Assembly: GCF_040958095.1 (NCBI RefSeq) | Contig: NC_091185.1 | Span: 19,448,218-19,512,217 of the forward strand | Reading direction: 5' to 3' | DNA length: 64,000 nt | Source: Procambarus clarkii | Taxonomy: Eukaryota; Arthropoda; Malacostraca; Decapoda; Cambaridae | Shown here: positions 10,736-22,235 of the stretch, in pieces | How the letters are laid out: every line of letters begins with the position of its first letter | Numbering within the stretch: position 1 is the stretch's first letter | Position numbers and translations under genes: made by a program | The notes under the pieces: model-generated | Databases searched by the model: none | What the model saw: the letters and a program-made list of their open reading frames with translations, nothing else | What the model was told of the DNA's origin: nothing

Positions 10736-10759
10736 GGAAAATCATCTTTGTCGGATGAG

Positions 10760-11810
10760 CAAATAACATTATTGAAAATGACATCCGTGTTTAGCCATTA
10801 CATCCAAAACACAAGAAAAATATTACCGTTTTTCTTGAGAAACTTATATGTGGAGATCATATCTCCAGAGTCCACACAATAAGCCACACATCACACATCT
10901 TCTCTTTTCAAATCGCAGCTCGCATCTAATTTAATGTTATTTTTTTTTTTTGCAGAAACTATGTTTTTGAGATTAAGCTCAATGTCGGCAATTACTATTC
11001 GTATCATCAAACTCCTTTCAGTCAACAAAATTCACATTTCATATCGCGTGTGTAGATTAGAGAGAGAAGGCAAACATAGCGTGCAGCTAGTCAAAACTTA
11101 TCATAACAGATATGATTTCACAGAGTTTTTCAACCTTTGCCAGTTTTTTTTTCATTGCTATCTCTTCACTCGTGCTAAGTGAGTCAGACAAAAATGTGTC
11201 ATTTCATTTCATTATTAACCATGCAATATGCTATTAGCTAGGTAGTCAAAACATATAACAAGCGTTATTTCACAGGAATTTTTTCTAGCAAATATGCTTC
11301 CTTTAAGCAGTTCAACACATCAAACACCTCCAGTCTGCGAAATTCCCTTTAGTCAATAATCATCCTTTACAGTATTTCTTGACTAAAATAGCACTCCAAA
11401 ACATAAGTGGTCATTTTTATTCTCACTGTCGCACTATAGTCAATAATTTGTTTCGCAGAGTGACAAGTTATGCATAGTGACGAGATTTCACGGTGTGCAT
11501 AGTTTAAGAGAGTTCACACTGTATTAATTACGGTCATGGATATGTTATGTTATGTTTATGAAGACCATCTCTTCTTATTTTTTTATCATTTTCACGCCCC
11601 ACAGCTTTACAGTCTTCTCATATTCTTTTTCAAATAAAGTTTGTTTACTGTTTTCCAGTAGATCGGCCTCACATTACATATATTAATCAATTTTCAAATT
11701 CAGTTCAGTTTCTTTTCAATATCGCAGCTTTGTTGCCCCCACAGCCCGTATCTAGTTCAAAACGTCTTATTATCAATGTCATTAATACGGTTATCATCAA
11801 CCACGTATTG
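10760..11810. other. Palindrome left arm, AT-rich unassigned sequence
   Basis: No gene is recognised. It includes a 12-T run (10939) and the 2-bp arm difference at 11121. The mirror is 15075-16124. Confidence 0.5.
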
Positions 11811-11814
11811 GATG

Positions 11815-13400
11815 TCTCTGTCATTCAGTCATCAACGTAGTATGTGTTTAATGAACGTGAGAATCACTTCATGTGCACTCATTTTAGTTTAGTTTAAAGT
11901 TTTACATCTTGAATTAATACCGCTATTGGTTAGCTCAGACATTCAGTTAACATCTCAGTAAGTGAAAATCTTTTCATGTGAGCTCATTTTTAGTTTAGGA
12001 TAAGGTTTTTCCATCGTGAAATGCTATTATCAGTAACCAGGTATTGGATGACACTACCATTCAGTTTACATCTCAGTAACTGTTTACTGAACATTGTTAT
12101 CCATCCATGCAACCGCATTTTTAGTTTTAAGTTTCTACATCGTAAAAATAAAATATTACTATCACCAGCCGTGTATCGGATAGCTCAACCATTCAGTTAA
12201 CATCTCAGTAAGTGAAAATCTTTTCATGTGAGCTCATTTTTAGTTTAGGATAAGGTTTTCCATCGTGAAATGCTATTATCAGTAGCCAGGTATTGGGTGG
12301 GTGGACCATCCAGTTTACATCTCAGTAACAGTTTACTGAACATAGATATCCCTCCATGGGACCTCATTTTTAGTTTAAGTTTCTCCATCGTAAATAAAAA
12401 TAAAATATTACTATCACAATCCTTGTATTGGCCTGCTCCGGCATTCAGTTTACATCTCAGTAAGTGTTTACTGAATGCAAAATCGCTACATGTGTGGTCA
12501 TAAGGTTTTCTCATCGTGAAATGCTATTATCAGTAACCAGGTATTGGATGACACTACCATTCAGTTTACATCTCAGTAACTGTTTACTGATCATTGTTAT
12601 CAATCCATGCAACCTCATTTTTTTTTTAGTTTTAAGCTTCTACATCGTAAAAAAAATAAAATATTACTATCACCAGCCATGTATCGGTAGCTCAACCATT
12701 CAGTTTACAGCTCAGTAACTGTTTACTGAACATAGACATCCCTCCATGCGAGCTCATTTTTTTTTAGTTTAAAGTTTCTCCATCGTAAAAAATAAAATAT
12801 TACTATCACAAACCATGTATTGGGTGGGTCAACCATCCAGTTTACATCTCAGTAATAGTTTACTGAACATAGATATCACTCCATGTGACCTCATTTTTAG
12901 TTTAAAGTTTCTCCATCCTAAATAAAAAATAAAATATTACTGTCACAAACTTTGTATTGACCAGCTCCGGCATTCAGTTTACAACTCAGTAAGTGTTTAC
13001 TGAATGCAAAATCGCTACATGTGTGGTCATTTAGTTTAAAGTTTCTCAATCTTAAAATATTACTATCAACATCAACCATGCATTGGCCGGCTTAGTCTTT
13101 CAGTTCACATCTCAGTAAGTGTTTACTGAATGCAAAATCGCTACATGTGTGGTCATTTAGTTTAAAGTTTCTCAATCTTTAAATATTACTATCATCATCA
13201 ACCATGCATTGCCTGGCTAGTCTTTCAGTTTACATCTCAGTGAGTGTTAACTGAATGTGGAAATTATCACGTGTTAGCATTTAGTTTAGTTTCAAGTTTC
13301 AATTAAATACTAACATCATCCCCATATTGGGCTGTCGGCATTCAGTTACCCACTCGGAGGGTGTTTACTGAACGTCGAAATCATTTCCTGTAGACACATT
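11815..13400. repeat. Satellite B: about 12 units of 117-138 bp, left arm
   Basis: Recurrent words are CATTCAGTTTACATCTCAGT, GTTTACTGAA, TTTTTAGTTTAAAGTTTCTC and AAAATATTACTATCA. Starts fall near 11941, 12061, 12191, 12308, 12443, 12562, 12700, 12836, 12972, 13099, 13226 and 13339. The units continue to within about 45 bp of the palindrome centre. The mirror lies at 13484-15069. Confidence 0.85.
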
Positions 13401-13483
13401 TTTTACTTGAACCCGTCTCCACTCCAAACCAGTCAGGACCGCCGGTCCTGACTGGTTTGGAGTGGAGACGGGTTCAAGTAAAA

Positions 13484-15069
13484 AATGTGTCTACAGGAAA
13501 TGATTTCGACGTTCAGTAAACACCCTCCGAGTGGGTAACTGAATGCCGACAGCCCAATATGGGGATGATGTTAGTATTTAATTGAAACTTGAAACTAAAC
13601 TAAATGCTAACACGTGATAATTTCCACATTCAGTTAACACTCACTGAGATGTAAACTGAAAGACTAGCCAGGCAATGCATGGTTGATGATGATAGTAATA
13701 TTTAAAGATTGAGAAACTTTAAACTAAATGACCACACATGTAGCGATTTTGCATTCAGTAAACACTTACTGAGATGTGAACTGAAAGACTAAGCCGGCCA
13801 ATGCATGGTTGATGTTGATAGTAATATTTTAAGATTGAGAAACTTTAAACTAAATGACCACACATGTAGCGATTTTGCATTCAGTAAACACTTACTGAGT
13901 TGTAAACTGAATGCCGGAGCTGGTCAATACAAAGTTTGTGACAGTAATATTTTATTTTTTATTTAGGATGGAGAAACTTTAAACTAAAAATGAGGTCACA
14001 TGGAGTGATATCTATGTTCAGTAAACTATTACTGAGATGTAAACTGGATGGTTGACCCACCCAATACATGGTTTGTGATAGTAATATTTTATTTTTTACG
14101 ATGGAGAAACTTTAAACTAAAAAAAAATGAGCTCGCATGGAGGGATGTCTATGTTCAGTAAACAGTTACTGAGCTGTAAACTGAATGGTTGAGCTACCGA
14201 TACATGGCTGGTGATAGTAATATTTTATTTTTTTTACGATGTAGAAGCTTAAAACTAAAAAAAAAATGAGGTTGCATGGATTGATAACAATGATCAGTAA
14301 ACAGTTACTGAGATGTAAACTGAATGGTAGTGTCATCCAATACCTGGTTACTGATAATAGCATTTCACGATGAGAAAACCTTATGACCACACATGTAGCG
14401 ATTTTGCATTCAGTAAACACTTACTGAGATGTAAACTGAATGCCGGAGCAGGCCAATACAAGGATTGTGATAGTAATATTTTATTTTTATTTACGATGGA
14501 GAAACTTAAACTAAAAATGAGGTCCCATGGAGGGATATCTATGTTCAGTAAACTGTTACTGAGATGTAAACTGGATGGTCCACCCACCCAATACCTGGCT
14601 ACTGATAATAGCATTTCACGATGGAAAACCTTATCCTAAACTAAAAATGAGCTCACATGAAAAGATTTTCACTTACTGAGATGTTAACTGAATGGTTGAG
14701 CTATCCGATACACGGCTGGTGATAGTAATATTTTATTTTTACGATGTAGAAACTTAAAACTAAAAATGCGGTTGCATGGATGGATAACAATGTTCAGTAA
14801 ACAGTTACTGAGATGTAAACTGAATGGTAGTGTCATCCAATACCTGGTTACTGATAATAGCATTTCACGATGGAAAAACCTTATCCTAAACTAAAAATGA
14901 GCTCACATGAAAAGATTTTCACTTACTGAGATGTTAACTGAATGTCTGAGCTAACCAATAGCGGTATTAATTCAAGATGTAAAACTTTAAACTAAACTAA
15001 AATGAGTGCACATGAAGTGATTCTCACGTTCATTAAACACATACTACGTTGATGACTGAATGACAGAGA
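13484..15069. repeat. Satellite B, right arm mirror
   Basis: Reverse complement of 11815-13400. Paired frames at 12245-12514 and 14370-14639 translate identically on opposite strands, showing the near-perfect identity of the arms. Not coding. Confidence 0.85.
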
Positions 15070-16144
15070 CATCCAATACGTGGTTGATGATAACCGTATT
15101 AATGACATTGATAATAAGACGTTTTGAACTAGATACGGGCTGTGGGGGCAACAAAGCTGCGATATTGAAAAGAAACTGAACTGAATTTGAAAATTGATTA
15201 ATATATGTAATGTGAGGCCGATCTACTGGAAAACAGTAAACAAACTTTATTTGAAAAAGAATATGAGAAGACTGTAAAGCTGTGGGGCGTGAAAATGATA
15301 AAAAAATAAGAAGAGATGGTCTTCATAAACATAACATAACATATCCATGACCGTAATTAATACAGTGTGAACTCTCTTAAACTATGCACACCGTGAAATC
15401 TCGTCACTATGCATAACTTGTCACTCTGCGAAACAAATTATTGACTATAGTGCGACAGTGAGAATAAAAATGACCACTTATGTTTTGGAGTGCTATTTTA
15501 GTCAAGAAATACTGTAAAGGATGATTATTGACTAAAGGGAATTTCGCAGACTGGAGGTGTTTGATGTGTTGAACTGCTTAAAGGAAGCATATTTGCTAGA
15601 AAAAATTCCTGTGAAATAACGCTTGTTATATGTTTTGACTACCTAGCTAATAGCATATTGCATGGTTAATAATGAAATGAAATGACACATTTTTGTCTGA
15701 CTCACTTAGCACGAGTGAAGAGATAGCAATGAAAAAAAAACTGGCAAAGGTTGAAAAACTCTGAAATCATATCTGTTATGATAAGTTTTGACTAGCTGCA
15801 CGCTATGTTTGCCTTCTCTCTCTAATCTACACACGCGATATGAAATGTGAATTTTGTTGACTGAAAGGAGTTTGATGATACGAATAGTAATTGCCGACAT
15901 TGAGCTTAATCTCAAAAACATAGTTTCTGCAAAAAAAAAAAAATAACATTAAATTAGATGCGAGCTGCGATTTGAAAAGAGAAGATGTGTGATGTGTGGC
16001 TTATTGTGTGGACTCTGGAGATATGATCTCCACATATAAGTTTCTCAAGAAAAACGGTAATATTTTTCTTGTGTTTTGGATGTAATGGCTAAACACGGAT
16101 GTCATTTTCAATAATGTTATTTGCTCATCCGACAAAGATGATTT

Positions 16145-17460
16145 TCCCCGTTACGTTACATTGTGTTACAGAGGGCTAAAACTTGTAGACTGTAATATTC
16201 TTATGGAAGGAGATGTAATGGAGATGGACTAAGTCCTACTTTATTTAAAAATGTCATTTTGGGCTGTAAAAGTTGATTTGCGTTACGTTACATTGTGTTA
16301 GAGGGCTAAAACTGGTAGAGGACAATATTATATGGTAAGAGATGTGCTAAGTCATACTTTCATTTAAAAATGACATTTTGGACTGCAAAAAGTTGATTTG
16401 CGATACGTTACGGTGAGGTACAATGTGTTACAGAGGGCTAAAAGGGGTAGTCACCAATTAATTATATGGTAGAGATGTAATGGAGATGGGCTAACCCTCA
16501 CTTTCCGTTTCAAAATGACCTTTTGGACTGCAAAAAGTTGATTGCGTTATGCTACGTTGCGTCACATTGTGTTACAGAGGGCTAAAAGGGGTAGACGCCA
16601 ATATTTTATATGGTTAGAGATGTAATGAAGATGGACTAAGTCATACTTTCATTTAAAAATGACATTTTGGATTGCAAAAAGTCGATTTGCGATACGTTAC
16701 GTTGTGTTACAGAGGGCTAAAAGGGGTAGCCATCAATTATTTATATGGTAAGAGATGTAATGGAGATGGTCTAACCCGCACTTTCCGTTTCAAAATGACA
16801 TTTGGACTGCAAAAAGTTGATTTGCGTTATGCTACGTTGCGTTACATTGTGTTACACAGGGTTAAAAGGGGTAGACGCCAATATTTTATATGGTTAGAGA
16901 TGTAATGAAGATGGACTAAGTCATACTTTCATTTAAAAATGACATTTTGGATTGCAAAAAGTCGATTTGCTATACGTTGCGTTGTGTTACATTGTGTTAC
17001 AGAGGGCTAAAAGGGGTAGCCATCAATTATTTATATGGTAAGAGATGTAATGGAGATGGTCTAACCCGCACTTTCCGTTTCAAAATGACATTTGGACTGC
17101 AAAAAGTTGATTTGCGTTACGTTACGTTGCGTTACATTGTGTTACAGAGGGCTAAAAGGGGTAGAGGTCAATATTTTATATGGTGAGAGATGTAATGAAT
17201 AAGGACTAATCCCACACTTTCCGTTTCAAAATGACATTTTGGTCTGCAAAAGTTGATTTGCGTTACGTTACGTTGCGCTACATTGTGTTACAGAGGGCTA
17301 AAAGGGGTAGACGCCAATATTTTATATGGTGAGAGATGTAATGAAGATGGACTATGTCATACTTTCATTTAAAAACGATATTTGGTCTGTAGAAAGTTGA
17401 TTTGCGGTACGTTACGTTACGTTACATTGTGTTATAGAGGGTTAAAACGGGTATACCGTA
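16145..17460. repeat. Satellite A, right arm mirror
   Basis: Reverse complement of 9425-10735 with very few base differences, for example one near 9797 versus 17086. Confidence 0.85.
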
Positions 17461-17912
17461 ATATTCATATGCTAAGAGATGTAATGGAGATATTGTGTTT
17501 GGCTAAATGAGTTCACATTTCAATAATGATATTCGGACAACAGCCAGAAAGTTGATCTCTACGTTACTTAATGATGATATAATGCGATACAATCGTGTGC
17601 TAATATTTTATTTGTGTTAGAATGTAAGGGCTATAGGAGTTTGTCTAGACTTGCATACATTTTCAAACGCTATTTATGTAGGCAGTAGAAAGACTGGTTT
17701 CCCATTACGCTACATTGACTGTGATACAAGAACTGAAAACAGACTTAACCCAGACCTATTTCACTATCGACTCACCGGTCTTATTCTCATCGATTGGTGT
17801 TTACATTGGATGACGTAGGTCTTAAGAGAGACAGCCTTGATGGAGAAAGATATGTGAACAGCGGCAGCAGGAGAAAGGAAATGATGTTACTTTCCCAACT
17901 ACTAAATGATCT

Positions 17913-17913
17913 G

Positions 17914-17958
<45 letters not shown>

Positions 17959-18255
17959 AGAGAGACTGAGAGACTGAGAGACTGAGAGACTGAGAGACTG
18001 AGAGACTGAGAGACAGAGAGACAGAGAGACAGAGAGACGGAGAGACTGAGAGACTGAGAGACTGAGAGACTGAGAGACAGAGAGACAGAGAGACAGAGAG
18101 ACAGAGAGACAGAGAGACAGAGAGACAGAGAGACAGAGAGACAGAGAGACAGAGAGACAGAGAGACAGAGAGACAGAGAGACAGAGAGACAAAGAGACAG
18201 AGAGACAGAGAGAGAGAGAGACAGAGAGGCAGAGCGAGAGAGAGAGAGAGAGAGA
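17913..18255. repeat. GAGACA microsatellite, right arm mirror
   Basis: Mirror of 8640-8970, longer by 12 bp. Long open frames here are a by-product of the repeat. Confidence 0.9.
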
Positions 18256-18487
18256 ACAGCAAATTATGATTTGTTATAATAATAAGATTGAAGACCAGCT
18301 TATGACTTGATAAACATGCATACATTTCAATGGTATTTATTTGGGCCGGCAGATGTTGTGATCACAGTTAACAAGAACAATTTGTAGGTATAGACCGCGT
18401 CTCCGTGACGATGTGAAATGTTTCTCTCTTTTAGTAAACGCCAACCTACTGACTTTGACTGAATTTACTAAGTGAAGTGCTGTGTGG

Positions 18488-18720
18488 TGGACTTTAGAGA
18501 GGGTGAGAGAGAGAGAGAGAGAGAGAGATAGAGACAGAGCCAGAGACAGACCGACAGAGAGACAGAGATGGGCAGAGAGAGAGAGACCGAGACAGAGACA
18601 GAGACAGACATACAGAGACAGACCGACAGAGAGACAGAGATAGACAGAGACAGACATACAGAGACAGACCGACAGAGAGACAGAGATAGACAGAGAGAGA
18701 GACAGAGACAGAGACAGAGC
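18488..18720. repeat. GACA-rich microsatellite, right arm mirror
   Basis: Mirror of 8175-8395, with scattered substitutions. Confidence 0.88.
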
Positions 18721-18724
18721 GACG

Positions 18725-19494
18725 CGTGGCACCCGCCATCGCGGACCCTGGCGAAACGCAATGGTAATGGGTGCCCCACCACTTCCGGTGTCGGGGGAGA
18801 AATACCCGGACTAGTTGGAAAGTTGATCAGTCGGGCTCCAACCTGCGACCAGCACGCTTACTCCGTCGCGGAATAAATTTATATAATGTGTTTACTTTTC
18901 CCTCGTTATTGCTCTCACCATGTTGATCACGTTGCGATATAGCTTACACATACTAAAAGAGAATGCACGGAACAATGGTTGATGGTATGGGAGCGGGTGG
19001 GGATGAGGGGTGTGAGTGATTGATTGATGGCTGACAGGTGTGGGTCTGTCGTATGTACCTCGCGCCTCCTTACCGGAAATCCACAGTGTATGGGGAGTCG
19101 TCGTGGGACGAACATCAACACTCTGAAGACAAATGACCCAAGGGAATGGCCAACTTCTGCAGGAGAGTGCTCTCTCACCCCTCAACACTTGCGACTTCCT
19201 GTAGGAGAGCTAATGGTTTGTCTAACCACATAATGGCCCAGAGCACTCTCTCCAGACGAAGGGGAAGCTCCATCCAACCCACACCCAAAACAACATATCC
19301 AATATGATGGATCCCCTCTCATCCTCTACTCACGATCATCAAACTAATATTAACCTCACTCAGGATTAAGTCTACGCTAAACACATATACATATTCATTT
19401 CACTCCTTCCTCTTACTCCACCACTTACTCTCACACAACAAGAACTCCATTCTTTCCTGACCACGTACCTTAACCCCTGAGGACTGGCCGGGAA
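18725..19494. other. Palindrome right arm, unassigned sequence
   Basis: Mirror of 7401-8170; nothing recognised. Confidence 0.5.
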
Positions 19495-19829
19495 ATTCCC
19501 CCCAAAAAACTTGAGGACGGGAGCGACGCGCGCCACCTGTCAGCTGCCCAACATGACCTCCCCTCTTTCCTGTCCACATACCCAAACACTACACCCTCAC
19601 ACGCGTCCGAAACGCGCCAAAACTTCCGGGAAATTCACCCAAAAGCCTATGTGACTAGACACCCGCGCGCCACCTGTCAGGTGAGAGCGTCCGAAACGCG
19701 CCAAAACTTCCGGGAAAATCCCCCAAAGCCTGTGTGACTAGACACCCGCGCGCCACCTGTCGGCTGGCACTCCATGGAGGACCAGCTGGCAGCTGGTGCG
19801 CGCGGTTCTAGTCGCACTTTACACTACTA

Positions 19830-22155
19830 CACTCAGCAGTCATTGCTGGTCGACACATCCACTCACCCGTCATTGCTGGTCGACACATCCACTCACCCGT
19901 CATGGCTGGTCGACACATCCACTCACCCATCATGGCTGGTCGACACATCCACTCAGTCGTCATGGTGGTCGACACATCCACTCAGTCGTCATGGTGGTCG
20001 ACACATCCACTCAGCCGTCATGGCTGGTCGACACATCCACTCAGTCGTCATGGTGGTCGACACATCCACTCAGCCGTCATGGCTGGTCGACACATCCACT
20101 CAGCCGTCATGGTGGTCGACACATCCACTCAGCCGTCATGGCTGGTCGACACATCCACTCAGCCGTCATGGTGGTCGACACATCCACTCAGCCGTCATGG
20201 CTGGTCGACACATCCACTCAGCCGTCATGGTGGTCGACACATCCACTCACCCGTCATGGCTGGTCGACACATCCACTACCCATCATTGCTGGTCGACACA
20301 TCCACTCAGCCGTCATGGTGGTCGACACATCCACTCACCCGTCATGGCTGGTCGACACATCCACTACCCATCATTGCTGGTCGACACAGCCACTCAGTCG
20401 TCATGGCTGGTCGACACATCCACTCAGCCGTCATGGCTGGTCGACACATCCACTCACCCATCAAGGCTGATCGACACATTCACTCACCCATCATGGCTGG
20501 TCGACACATTCACTCAGCCGTCATGACTGGTCGACACATCCACTCAGCCGTCATGACTGGTCGACACATCCACTCAGTCGTCATGGCTGGTCGACACAGC
20601 CACTCAGCCGTCATGGAGGTCGACACATCCACTCAGCCGTCATGGTGGTCGACACATCCACTCAGCCGTCATGGTGGTCGACACATCCACTCAGCCGTCA
20701 TGGAGGTCGACACATCCACTCAGCCGTCATGGTGGTCGACACAGCCACTCAGCCGTCATGGTGGTCGACACAGCCACTCAGCCGTCATGGCTGGTCGACA
20801 CATCTACTCAGCCGTCATGGCTGGTCGACACAGCCACTCAGCCGTCATGGCTGGTCGACACATCTACTCAGCCGTCATGGCTGGTCGACACATCTACTCA
20901 GCCGTCATGGCTGGTCGACACATCTACTCAGCCGTCATGGCTGGTCGACACATCTACTCAGCCGTCATGGCTGGTCGACACAGCCACTCAGCCGTCATGG
21001 TGGTCGACACATCCACTCAGCCGTCATGGAGGTCGACACATCCACTCAGCCGTCATGGTGGTCGACACATCCACTCAGCCGTCATGGTGGTCGACACATC
21101 TACTCAGCCGTCATGGTGGTCGACACAGCCACTCAGCCGTCATGGTAGTCGACACAGCCACTCAGCCGTCATGGTGGTCGACACAGCCACTCAGCCGTCA
21201 TGGCTGGTCGACACATCTACTCAGCCGTCATGGCTGGTCGACACAGCCACTCAGCCGTCATGGCTGGTCGACACATCTACTCAGCCGTCATGGCTGGTCG
21301 ACACATCTACTCAGCCGTCATGGCTGGTCGACACATCTACTCAGCCGTCATGGCTGGTCGACACAGCCACTCAGCCGTCATGGTGGTCGACACATCCACT
21401 CAGCCGTCATGGAGGTCGACACATCCACTCAGCCGTCATGGAGGTCGACACATCCACTCAGCCGTCATGGTGGTCGACACATCCACTCAGCCGTCATGGT
21501 GGTCGACACATCCACTCAGCCGTCATGGAGGTCGACACATCCACTCAGCCGTCATGGTGGTCGACACAGCCACTCAGCCGTCATGGTAGTCGACACAGCC
21601 ACTCAGCCGTCATGGTGGTCGACACAGCCACTCAGCCGTCATGGCTGGTCGACACATCTACTCAGCCGTCATGGCTGGTCGACACAGCCACTCAGCCGTC
21701 ATGGCTGGTCGACACATCTACTCAGCCGTCATGGCTGGTCGACACATCTACTCAGCCGTCATGGCTGGTCGACACATCTACTCAGCCGTCATGGCTGGTC
21801 GACACATCTACTCAGCCGTCATGGCTGGTCGACACATCTACTCAGCCGTCATGGCTGGTCGACACATCTACTCAGCCGTCATGGTGGTCGACACAGCCAC
21901 TCAGCCGTCATGGTAGTCGACACAGCCACTCAGCCGTCATGGTGGTCGACACAGCCACTCAGCCGTCATGGCTGGTCGACACAGCCACTCAGCCGTCATG
22001 GCTGGTCGACACATCTACTCAGCCGTCATGGCTGGTCGACACATCTACTCAGCCGTCATGGCTGGTCGACACATCTACTCAGCCGTCATGGCTGGTCGAC
22101 ACATCTACTCAGCCGTCATGGTGGTCGACACAGCCACTCAGCCGTCATGGCTGGG
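19830..22155 (+). repeat. Large 30/29-bp minisatellite (about 77 units) right of palindrome
   Basis: Units of GGTCGACACATCCACTCA followed by GCCGTCATGGCT (30 bp) or GCCGTCATGGT (29 bp). ACATCC, ACATCT and ACAGCC variants are arranged in blocks. Variant GGTAGTCGACACAGCC recurs at about 21142, 21583 and 21910, so blocks of 441 and 327 bp have been re-duplicated. Mixing 29- and 30-bp units gives long stop-free frames in all three forward phases, which argues against a protein. Confidence 0.95.
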
Positions 22156-22235
22156 ATCAAATCTGATCTTCCAGCTGATGACACTAACTGACCTCACCTA
22201 GGATACGTGAGGTCGGCAGCGACCACTTTAATCTG

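Larger units (their letters stand above)
7069..19829. mobile_element. Giant near-perfect palindrome (two 6.4-kb arms), foldback-like element
   Basis: The left arm (7069-13441) and right arm (13443-19829) are reverse complements around one base at 13442; the core reads GGACCGCCGGTCC. Paired coordinates sum to 26884 near the centre and 26895 at the ends. The offset comes from a 2-bp deletion (11121 versus 15763), a 12-versus-13 homopolymer (10939 versus 15931) and 12 bp in the CT microsatellite. Only scattered single-base differences were seen. The ends read TAGTGTAAAGTG on the left and the complement with one extra TAG on the right. CACTCAG flanks both ends (7062-7068 and 19830-19836), a candidate 7-bp target duplication, although this word occurs in array units anyway. 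There is no transposase or other credible gene inside. It could be a foldback-type element, a recent inverted duplication or an assembly error. Confidence 0.88.

Noticed and set aside
12245..14639. Paired 89-residue proteins on opposite strands as a conserved gene pair
   Set aside because: Identical because they lie in mirror arms; they arise from satellite B units.
7069..19829. Simple fold-back read artefact as the full explanation of the palindrome
   Set aside because: The flanking 30-bp array has the same orientation on both sides and the arms differ by several indels and substitutions; an assembly error is still possible and is listed as a check.
6866..22155. CRISPR-like array
   Set aside because: Units are contiguous with no spacers, and the surrounding sequence is eukaryotic transposon DNA.
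19902..22191. Frame of 754 codons rich in HGGRHIHSAVM
   Set aside because: All three forward phases of the 29/30-bp array are open; it is repeat-driven with no start context or domain.
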